From: Paenibacillus sp. 481
GTDB taxonomy: Bacteria; Bacillota; Bacilli; Paenibacillales; Paenibacillaceae
Direction of reading: 5' to 3'
Assembly: GCF_021223605.1 (NCBI RefSeq)
Contig: NZ_CP075175.1
Location: forward strand, 3,675,501 to 3,739,500
DNA: 64,000 bases
Position 1 is the first letter of the stretch; every line of letters begins with the position of its first letter. Positions 25,601 to 34,400 of the stretch are shown piece by piece. The notes under the pieces are model-generated. The model worked only from the letters and a program-made list of their open reading frames with translations, was not told the DNA's origin and did not search any database. A program made the position numbers and the translations under genes.

Positions 25601-28450
25601 TTCACGAGCAGCTTTGATATGTGCTATCTAGAGTTGTTCTCAACATTAGCAGCTGGTGGATGCTTATTCATCATCGAAGAAGATGTGAAAAAAGATGTCC
25701 ATCACTTGTTGGCCTTCATAGAGCGCTCGAATATAGATGTCGTGTTGCTGCCTACAGCACTGACCAAGTTTTTATTTTTGGAAGAAGGATTTGTAGAGCA
25801 GTTCCCCAGCTCCGTCAAACATATCGTGACAGCAGGAGAACAACTCATTTTGCCGGAAGCGCTCGCAAGCTTTTTGCGTCGGAATCAAGTCTGTCTGCAC
25901 AATCATTACGGTCCGTCGGAAACTCACGTAGCGACAACGTTGACCATTCACCCAGCAGAAGCGGTGGCAGGTGTACCTACAATTGGAAAGCCAATTTCGA
26001 ATACCGCCATTTACATTTTATCGGAAGCAGGAATGCTTCAGCCTGTAGGCATTGCCGGTGAATTGTATATTGCAGGGGATTGTGTGGGTAAAGGGTATGT
26101 GGGAAGAGAAGATGTGACGAATGAAAAATTTGGAGATGATCCTTTCGGCGTACATGGCAGATGTTATCGCACGGGTGACTTAGCGAAATGGTTGCCGGAT
26201 GGCACGATTGAGTATTTGGGTCGTATCGATCATCAAGTCAAAATTCGCGGTTATCGGATTGAAGTTGGCGAGATCGAAGCTTGTATGATGAATATGGACA
26301 CGGTCAAAGAAGCGATCGTGTTGGCACGAGATGATGATAACGGACAGAAGCATTTATGTGCTTACTTTGTGGCTAGTAAGGCTGATCATCTAACCAAGGA
26401 GCTGATAGTAAACGAACTGCGAGCAGCGTTATCTACTCAATTGCCAAGTTATATGATACCGTCCTACTATGTAAGACTAGAGAACATGCCTTTCACAAAA
26501 AACGGAAAAATTGATTTGAGAGTACTGCAGGCCATGGAATATGTGGTACAAACAAACGCATATTATGAAGCCCCACAAAATGAGATGGAACATGCACTTA
26601 TTGAATTGTGGCAGAGCCAATTAGGCGTTAACAACATAGGCGTGCATGATGATTTTTTTGAATTGGGTGGTCACTCGCTTAAAGCACTATCGATTATGAT
26701 TAATATGGAGAAACTGGGCTATGTTGTATCTTTGTCTGACATCTATTTTTACAAGACAATAAGACAGCTTAGTGATTACCTCCAATCCCAATTGGAGCGG
26801 AATGATTTAATTCAATCGGTTGATGAGGCTATGGCCGAGTTACATCATATGATCAGGGCTCAATTCGAGTGGAAATCTTATTTTATCTTCGATACTCATT
26901 CTACAACTAGAGCACGAAACATCCTTTTTGCAACAGTTCTGCTGAGCCAAGCTCAGATGGAACAGATCAATCAGATTTTTCAAAAGCAAGTCAGTAAAGA
27001 ACTTCATCCGCATTATGTCGTTTCTCATCACCTGAAGAAAGATTTAGATCGCTATAACGGACCTATAGCAGAACAGCAATTATACGACCTAATTGGTCTT
27101 AGAAAAATGAATGAACAAGGGATATCGGAGTTGCTGCTTTCCATTGAAGAAGATTACTTGAAAAAAGACGAGTGGCTTAAGAGAAATAACGTTTCTCACC
27201 AATATCCGCTAGGACCTATTCAGAAGTTGCAAATTTCGTTTGAGACACCTGTAAGTATGAGTACATTTGAATTAGATGAAATTATCGATGCTTCTTTACT
27301 TGAGCAAGCTTATGCTCAAATTGTTGCGGAACAGGGATTGTTAAGAAGCCTTGCTGTTGATAGAGAGAGTGATGTTTATTGGCAGGAGTATGAGTACAGT
27401 TCGTTAACTCCTCTTAACTTGTTAGTGATTGATTTATCTGAATATGCACTAACCGAGGAATTTGAGGCAGCACTCGACCAGAAATTGTCGGAAATCAAAT
27501 ATAACGGAGAGCAGATTTTATACCAAACCATCGTATTTAAGCGCAATTTACGGGAGCATGTTGTCGTTTTTCTGTATCATCATGTTATTTTTGACCGTGC
27601 AACAGGTGAAATTGTGGAGCGGCAATTCCTCTCTAACTACCGTTCATTCGTACTCGGGCAACAAGAGCAACAGGAAGTTCTGAGATCGTATGAAGACTAT
27701 GTTGAGCAGATTTATAAAGGTCCGCAGCATATAACGGAGCAAGAGCTGGTCGATGTATTTGATCTAGAGCAATTTTACAGCAGTAAAATAGCGGCTTTAG
27801 AGCTAACGAGCGAACGGAAAAGTGCGCAGTCCTATGAGTTTGGCATTCAGGTTCCGACTTCTAATCGTTCAATGGAATTTGCGTTATCCGTCTATACAAA
27901 GGGGATAAGCGAATATTTTGGCCTTGAAAAAGTGCCGCTTCTGTTCGTGTACGAGGGTAGAAATTACGAAGCAGGTTCCTATTACAATACAGTAGGAGAA
28001 TTTATCGATTTTATTCCGATGTTGCTTCACTCTCATTTGAAGCAGGCAGCGATATCAGATATCGTACGCAATAGACTAGACTATTTGCGAAAATGCAATG
28101 TTAACTTTTTGCATTTATTAACGCATAAAGGTTGCCAAAGAGATTGGGGGCGAATCAACGAGTTTGTCCATTTTGGCGAGCAGTTTGAAACAGCCGACAT
28201 ATTTATGTTCAATTTTTTAGGGAATATTGCGGTTGAGAGCGATCAGGATAAATTTGAAGAAGATCAGGTTCAGGTGTTACCTAATCCTTTGCCGATACAT
28301 TCTTTAATGAATTGTATTACCCACACGTATAAAGAGGGATTGGATTTTCAAATTCGTTGCAGCTATGAGATTAACCCTCATGTCTTAAGATCTATTTTCA
28401 CTCGGATTGCATGTATTGAGAATGGAACGGAAGGAGCAGATTTACGATGA
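19658..28450 (+). CDS. Non-ribosomal peptide synthetase, modules 1 and 2
   Basis: The roughly 2930-residue enzyme has the order partial C-A-T-E-C-A-T-E-like. The first ~240 residues match only the C-terminal half of a condensation domain, with no HHxxxDG. Module 1: A domain with YTSGTTGHPKG (about 408), T domain with Ser793 (LGGDS), E domain with HHLVIDD (973-979), EGHGRE and NYLGHF. Module 2: C domain with HHILMDG (1455-1461), A domain with YTSGTTGTPKG (about 1941), T domain with Ser2340 (LGGHS). The last ~550 residues are an E-family domain with altered motifs: HHVIFDR (2641-2647) in place of HHxxxDG, and NFLGNI. It should load a D-residue then an L-residue. The start is TTG 19658 after AAAAGGAGAGG. 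It overlaps the next gene by ATGA. The specificity code read by eye for A1 (D-P-E-D-I-G-H-I-D) suggests a basic residue and A2 (D-M-L-L-V-A-H-V-A) a hydrophobic one; both are weak. Confidence 0.95.
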   Translation: MNDLFEKQKLFWSNKFDEDDRITSLPYYRTSRSSSSPSQVQSLYCLLPSHLSQRILTIGGESHQGVFLILLAGIKIMLHKYTGKEHIILGIPTIRSASEPLFTDQLTLLKSHVTHQHSFKSLLHQMRLSVSQSVKNQDVPFWHYSDKLHVPSNISGKPIIHTIVSLQELHEYDCNSYAAWDIMFRFNLADDGLHLRVLYNDNLYDEAYIGQFIEHLHYVLSIILFQSNLELGKVELVPEEEKAHILHDFNDTASSFPQDKTVHQLFEEQVSHTPNHIAIVFEDEQITYQELNERANQLARMLQAEGVQADQLVGLMTERSLDMIVGMLAILKAGGAYVPIDPEFPEARVRHIFADSGIKLLLTQQRMQDRVAAHFSGKVVLLEKDHSRNMDRSNLESITGPNHLIYVLYTSGTTGHPKGVMVEHQSVVNTVSWYYRQYVLSITQHVLLTAEYTFDPSVEQIFGTLLHGATLHGIKKDKLLQPSYVAEYLRKYDINVIDTSPILMQQLLVDRERIDCLQIVICGGERLEDRLKDRILQQGYTLYNHYGPTETTIDALVSRCEAEVRVSLGKPIPNTHVYILDEQRQLQPIGVIGELYIAGKGVARGYVNRPDLTAEKFVDNPFVPDQRMYRTGDLARWLPDGNVEFIGRADDQVKIRGYRIELGEVESQLVNVESVKDAVVIVRADEAGQQQLCAYFVAKRELTIREVRSKLSRTLPAYMVPSYFVQLDKMPLTSNGKLDRKALPTPENGMQTGMEYVAPRTEVEQVLVSIWQDVLGASTISVHDSFFDLGGDSIKSIQVASRLFHAGYKLEIKELFQRPILSDLSKYVQPLGRIAEQGEITGAVKLTPIMRWFYEQQMTDAHHYNESVLFYRESGFDEAVIRNVFTEIVEQHDALRMVFQETESGVVAWNRGIDESELYSLEVVDLKDEANVAGAIEAKATAIQASINLRDGPLMKLGLFRCADGDHLLIVIHHLVIDDVSWRILFEDIALGFKQADQGESIQLPQKTDSFQLWAEKLEKYAQGEEMEREQEYWDKIEMETFTRLPKDDVVDQSLLSDSGCVTVKWTMRETEQLLNQTKRAYNTEVNDLLLTALGTAVHKWTGTERVLVNLEGHGRESILTDIDISRTIGWFASQFPVALEMKSGQDVSRRIKEVKEGLRQIPQKGIGYGIWRYMSESNDRIDEQRKRTFNALPEITYNYLGHFDQGIQDLKSTAIQFSPYSSGVNMSEHMVRNHALVINGEIIDDVLSLSISYSAKEYRKESIEQFAELFRESLRIIIQHCVNKERVELTPSDVSLKGITLDDLDELVEQTKHVGVMEDVYPLTPMQVGMLFHNLKDSNSGAYNEQTIFDLKGSFNLEIFKQSLELLTYRHQIFRTNFYSDWKGQPLQVVYRNRKIKWHLEDLRHLNEHECQLYVESFTQQDEARRYDLAKDELIRISILRTGEEVYRFIWSFHHILMDGWCMEIVSQEAFGSYFQLLDQRPPELPPVAPYSRYIEWLARQDQAAAANYWRQYLDSYEHRTTLPKLKQQENEKMKENSCQIEQLNHALGRTMTEQMNRVAKQYKVTINTLLQTVWGIVLQKYNGHSDVVFGSVVSGRPSEIPDVESIIGLFINTIPVRIHSEAMDTFADVMVRTQHQAIASSSYANYPLYEIQTLTHHKHELIDHLIVFQNTPIGNQIEQLSNDVLASFTIEGVDTVDQTNYDLNVIIVPGDDIHICYSYNTHVFARESMERLQRHVLQIIEQVVSDPHVRISDLDIISAAEKAEIIDVFNGTTADYARDKTIHQLFEDQVERTPDQVAVVFGTEQLTYREINERANQFARTLRKRGVQSGSVVGLMVDRSPNMIAGVFSILKSGGCFVPIDPQYPIERIKYMMENSGIGILLTETVQMQRMQTQFPDVELVDLQYVQHKLENVCNEDRIEDGDTRANIAVATDPLYIIYTSGTTGTPKGVVLEHRNMVNLLHYQYTFTNITYDKRVLQYFTSSFDMCYLELFSTLAAGGCLFIIEEDVKKDVHHLLAFIERSNIDVVLLPTALTKFLFLEEGFVEQFPSSVKHIVTAGEQLILPEALASFLRRNQVCLHNHYGPSETHVATTLTIHPAEAVAGVPTIGKPISNTAIYILSEAGMLQPVGIAGELYIAGDCVGKGYVGREDVTNEKFGDDPFGVHGRCYRTGDLAKWLPDGTIEYLGRIDHQVKIRGYRIEVGEIEACMMNMDTVKEAIVLARDDDNGQKHLCAYFVASKADHLTKELIVNELRAALSTQLPSYMIPSYYVRLENMPFTKNGKIDLRVLQAMEYVVQTNAYYEAPQNEMEHALIELWQSQLGVNNIGVHDDFFELGGHSLKALSIMINMEKLGYVVSLSDIYFYKTIRQLSDYLQSQLERNDLIQSVDEAMAELHHMIRAQFEWKSYFIFDTHSTTRARNILFATVLLSQAQMEQINQIFQKQVSKELHPHYVVSHHLKKDLDRYNGPIAEQQLYDLIGLRKMNEQGISELLLSIEEDYLKKDEWLKRNNVSHQYPLGPIQKLQISFETPVSMSTFELDEIIDASLLEQAYAQIVAEQGLLRSLAVDRESDVYWQEYEYSSLTPLNLLVIDLSEYALTEEFEAALDQKLSEIKYNGEQILYQTIVFKRNLREHVVVFLYHHVIFDRATGEIVERQFLSNYRSFVLGQQEQQEVLRSYEDYVEQIYKGPQHITEQELVDVFDLEQFYSSKIAALELTSERKSAQSYEFGIQVPTSNRSMEFALSVYTKGISEYFGLEKVPLLFVYEGRNYEAGSYYNTVGEFIDFIPMLLHSHLKQAAISDIVRNRLDYLRKCNVNFLHLLTHKGCQRDWGRINEFVHFGEQFETADIFMFNFLGNIAVESDQDKFEEDQVQVLPNPLPIHSLMNCITHTYKEGLDFQIRCSYEINPHVLRSIFTRIACIENGTEGADLR

Positions 28451-31400
28451 AGCAGGAGTCCGTGTCTCGCTACAAATTGCCATTGCCGTATTCGTACAAA
28501 CGTTCATTAAGTATGGACAATGTCCTAGTTTTGGAGTCTGCTGTACTCTCCAATGACGAAGTAAAAAGTGTATATGATTTTACAAATACTCATCAGGTTG
28601 ATATAACATCGCTAATTCTATCTGTTTGGTCTATCCTACTAGCTAACTATACCAATCAGCTCAGCATCGCTGTAATGATGCACCCGATGATGGAATCACA
28701 GCAGCAACAGCCTATCAGCTTAGAGCATTTCCAACCTTATGTAGTGAGTATGAATCAGGAAGACTCATTTATTCAGCTTGTTCAACGTCTAGCAGCGAAA
28801 GAGGAACAAGCTGATCATGATCTACAACATATGGAATCGGATGACTATTTCAACATAGGAATCGTTGAGATGGGTCTATCCCCACTTTCAGAGTGCCAAA
28901 CGATGGGCAAACTCTATAAACCAGAGCTTTGTCTCGGGTATCGTCTAGAAAATAACGAAGGCCAGCTCGTCATCCAATATGACTCACACTTATTTTCGAA
29001 TGCATATATCAAGAACCTGCTTGGGCATTTAAAAGTGTTGCTGCAGCAATGCTTACAAAAACCTGCTAGCCCTGTTCTGTCACACAACATCCTAACTACA
29101 GCGGAGTATGAGCAGACGGTCATACAATGGAATCAAACCACGAAGGCGTTACCGACTACGAAGACTATATATCAGCTGCTCGAAGAGCAAGTGGTACGTA
29201 GTCCTCATACGATTGCGCTTGAATTTAGAGAACAAGCATTAACTTATTCACAACTGAACAGCAAGGCGAATCAGATTGGCAGTTACATACGACAGACGTA
29301 CCAGGCGAAGTTCAAGAGTACGTTACCTCCAGATACGGTAATAGCCGTATTTATGGAACGCAGTGCTGAACTGATTCCGTCTCTCTTCGGAATTATGAAG
29401 GCGGGCGGTGCTTTTCTGCCGATAGATACGGCGTATCCTGACGAGAGAATTACATTTATTTTGGAAGATTCAAGAGCTAACGTTATTGTGACGCACACAT
29501 CGTTACGGGATAAGCTTCAACGGCTTACAGTTGATTTAAGCGATCTGAGCATCATTTGTGTTGATGAGATAAATGGGGATCACGCAAATTTGATTGCGAA
29601 TCTAGAACCAGTTGCAAGGAGCGGCAATCTAGCCTATGTGATTTACACTTCCGGTTCGACAGGTAAACCGAAAGGGGCTCTGATCGAACATAAAGGGGCT
29701 GTAAATCTAGCCTACTGCCTGATTGAGCAATTCCAATTAGCACCATATGTAAGAGTGCTCCAATTTGCTTCTATGAGCTTTGATGCGTCTGTCTTTGAAT
29801 GGGTAGGCACTTTATCTGTGGGCGGTACGATGGTCGTGCTAGCACAAGATGAATTGCCTCCGCAGGCGGATATTACAGATGTGTTGCATGACCGGAACAT
29901 TCATTTAACATTGCTTCCACCCTCTGTGATCCGATCGATGAGGAAAAGAGGGCTGCCGCAGTTAAAGACACTCATTTCGGCAGGAGAAGCTCTAACCGAA
30001 GATATTGTCCAATATTGGGGAAAGCATCACCAATTGATAAATGTGTATGGACCGACAGAAACGACGGTGATATGTACAGTAAGCTATTGTCGGCCGGACG
30101 ATCTGATTACGATAGGTAAGCCTATTCACAATACCCAGTTATTTGTACTGAGTCCGCAGCTCAATCCTCTGCCGATAGGTGTTCCTGGAGAGCTGTGGAT
30201 TGGAGGCGTAGGGTTAGCAAGAGGTTATTTGAATCGTGATGACTTAACCAGTGATAGATTCCAAGTTGTCAATATCCAAGATGTGAATAATTTGCATCCG
30301 ACTTCGATGCGACTTTATAAGACAGGAGACATCGTAAGGTGGACGCCGAGCGGGGAATTGGAATATATCGGCCGTAACGATCATCAAGTCAAAATACGCG
30401 GCTTTCGCATTGAGTTGGGCGAAGTCGAGTACCGGATTGGTCAATTTCCAGGCATAACGCAATGTGTTGTTGAGGTGGTGGAGTACGATTCAAATAAGAG
30501 ACTGGCCGCCTATTTCTCAGCCGAACAATACGTGCAAGAAAGTGAATTAAGAACTTTCTTAGGAACATTAATCCCTTCCTACATGATCCCGTCTTTCTTC
30601 ATTTATGTTGATCATATACGACTTAATACGAACGGCAAAGTGGATCGAGCGGCGCTACCTAAACCGGAAGCCACAAGTAAAAATGTGGATTCGAATACAC
30701 GTCTTATAGTCGAGCCGCGAAATGAAACGGAAGCCTGTTTGCTAAGTATTTGGGGGCATTTATTAAAACGAACAGATATAGGCATTCATGATCATTTCTT
30801 TGCGATTGGTGGGGATTCGATCTTAGCCATTCAAATGGTGTCGAAGGCGCGAGAACAAGGCCTAATCCTTACTCCCAAGCTTGTTGCCGAGAATCCGACC
30901 GTAGCAGCGATAGCTGCACTCGCTTGTCACCATGTGAACGATAGCGAGTTCCGTTCTTTAAGTATAGAAGGGGAATTCGGCTTATCACCGATTCAACAAT
31001 GGTTTGTTCAGCAGCAATTTGAAGATCCGCATTGCTTTAATCAATCGCAAATCTTATTGGTGAAGCATTGCGACCCACAACGACTAGTGTCAGCCGTCCA
31101 GAAACTGGTGCAACATCATCCAGAGCTTACACTAAGATTCAGTCTGCGAGATGATAACACCTCGGAGCATGGATACCAGCAATATCGAGCCGAAAAGGAG
31201 GGATATCAGGATGTCCGCATCCAGTATCATCCTTTACAACAGACAGAAGATCCCGATCAAGAAGTCGTATCGATAAGTAAGCAGTGGCACCATCATCTCA
31301 ACTTTGAAGCGGGTCAACTTCTACACGTTGGAGTCATCACAGGGCATCCTGATGGAAAGGATCGTCTCGTCATCACGATACATCATCTGGTCATTGATGG

Positions 31401-34400
31401 AGTATCGTGGAGAATTGTGCTGGAAGACTTGCAGCGATTGTATCAAGGTCAGGAAGCGCATCCGGTGGCAAGCCGATTCAAAGACTGGCATGCTGCACTC
31501 CTTGCCTATGCGCAACAGGAATGTACACTTGAACAGTTATCTTATTGGAAAAAGGTTCAAGAACAGTTAAGTGCATTGGTGTTGCCTGTTGATTTTCACG
31601 ATGTCGACACGATGAGCACCGATTATAGCGAGCTGCTGGTGACGTTGCCGGAAATCGATACAACACGACTCTTAAAGCGGAGTGCGCACGCGTATCGTAC
31701 GCAAATAAATGACTTATTTATTGCAGCTTGGGCACTAGCGATGTCGGAATGGACGAACAAATCGAGTGTAGCTTTCAAGCTTGAAGGCCATGGCCGCGAG
31801 CACTGTGTTGCAGATCTGGATACGACACGAACCGTCGGTTGGTTTACGACGCTGTTTCCCATTTGCATTCACATTCCAGCAAGTCGGAACATCGACGATA
31901 CGATAAAGTCAGTCAAAGAACAGTTGCGACAACTCCCAGACAATGGCGTTTCCTATGGCGTGTTGAAATATTGTCATCCAAATGAGCGGGTCAGAGACGA
32001 ATTAAATGCATCGCTACCACAGGCGACATTTAACTATTTGGGGCAATTTACTCATGGTGAGCCGGAAGAAGGTTGGACTTCTTTTTCCCGCGAGACAGCA
32101 CAGGACTATAGCTCACCCCGGAATCATGGGACGAACTTGCTTGAGCTGAATTGCTCGGTCGTCTATGACCAATTGCACCTATTTTTTAAATATAGCCGCT
32201 TGCATTTCAAAGATAGCACGATCGAGAAGTTTGCTGATTTATTAGTGGCTCATTTACATCGTATTATTGATCATTGCAGTCAACAGCAAGCAGAGATGTT
32301 CACGCCCAGCGATTTTCCACTCATTGAAGTTGAACAAGAGCAGCTAGAGCCGATCGTAACCAACTATCACCCGCGCTATCATCTGGATAACATTTATCCG
32401 TTAAGTCCAGTACAGCTTGGGCTACTATATCATTATCTAGAACATAAAGATTCAGACCAATATTTCGTACAAGTAACGTGGAAATATGAAGGTCAAATTC
32501 ATGCGGAACGATATAAGCAAGCATGGGACGCGATGATTTCCGAAAATGACTGTTTGCGAACATTTTATGTGTGGGAAAAGTTAGATGCGCCCTATCAGTG
32601 TGTAATTAAGCAGTTTGAGCTAGATTGGACCGTAATCGACCTATCTGCATTATCTGCTGAACAACAGGAAGAGCGGCGGGTACAACTGCTCGACCAAGAT
32701 CGGATGAGACGGTTTGATCTTAGTCAACCTTGTCCATATCGGATTACGCTACTTAAGCATCGTCACGATGAGTGGACGATGATTTGGAGCTACCATCATA
32801 TTTTATTGGATGGCTGGAGCATGCCATTATTGTTGAATCAAGTTCATGAGCGGTATGACAGTGCATACCATACCACTTCAAGCTTGCTATCTTATGAGAA
32901 ATACATCAAATGGCTCATAACCAAAGACAAGTCAGAAGCTATATCCTTCTGGACAATGCATCTGAAGGGAATTGGAGAGCCCACTCCGCTCCCCCTGTTG
33001 CATAAAGAGATTGATAAGGCCATGTATCAGCCGATTGTAAGACAGGGCTCGGAGACATTGCATGTAAATCAGGACCTGACAGAAAAAATGGATCAATTTG
33101 TAAAAAGAACGCATATTACGCTTAACACGCTGGTGCAATTTGCTTGGGGCAAGCTGTTGCAAGTATACGCGGATTCGGATGTGACGACGCTTGGTGTTGT
33201 TGTGTCCGGCAGGGGATCGGATCTCCCGTATGCGAATCAAATTGGCGGCTTGTTAATTAACACCTTGCCGTTGGTTATGCGTTGGGACCATCAAATGTCC
33301 ATTACTGAGCAGCTTCAGCAGCTTCATCGTGACATGCAGGAGCTCAATGATTATTGCTATTTAAGCTTGATTGAACTGAAGCAATTGTGCGAAGTTCAGC
33401 AGCACACGTTATTTCATAGTATCGTCGCATTTGAAAATTATTTAAGTGATTACCAGCATATTTGGGATAGCTTTCAAGTCAAAGATATGGAAGAGATAGA
33501 GAAGACGAATTATCCGATTACGATTACGATCGTCCATTTGCATGACACGATACATATCAAGTTTATGTATGATCGCGATTATTACGAGGACACAGCCATT
33601 CTTCGTCTGCAAAGTCAATTGAAAAATATTATACAGTTTGTCGTTGAACAGCCGGACAGCTTAGTCGGAGATATTAAGCTGTTGTCAGACGAAGAGTATA
33701 ACAAAGTCATTTATGAGTGGAACGATACATCTACCGACTATCCGAGAGAGAGTACCATTCCACAATTATTTGCGGAGCAGCTTCAGCTCCATGCAGAGCA
33801 ACCAGCACTGGTTCATTATGAACGTGTGCTTACGTATCAAGACGTTTATGATCAGTCACAATACGTTGCTTGTTGTTTACAGCAGCTCCAGATGAGAAGA
33901 GAGACGTGTATAGGTGTCTTTTTACCACGTGCTCCGGAATTTATCATCGCGATACTTGGGATATTACAAGCTGGCGGCGCTTATGTGCCGATTGATCCTG
34001 ACTACCCAGTGAGTAGAGTGCAAGAAATTGTGAGTGCTGCCAGCATCGAGACGATTATTACGTGTTCGGTTTGGGCTGAGAAGGTTGCGGAAGCGGCATC
34101 TGGAGCGCGGTTTGTCTTCATCGATCAACTCGAATTTGAACGAGAGTCAGAGATGGTTGTCGAACATGCCCATCAAGGGTGTGATGATAAAGCTAAATCC
34201 AACGCCGACTCTACGCAGCTTGCTTATGTGATGTTCACATCAGGTTCCACGGGGCAGCCGAAAGGAGTCATGATTGAACAGCGAAGCATCGTAAGACTTG
34301 TGAAAAATAGCAACACATTTCCGTTTCACTCGACCACGAGAATGTTACTCATTGCTTCACCTGTATTTGATGCGTCTACGTTCGATATTTGGGGAACATT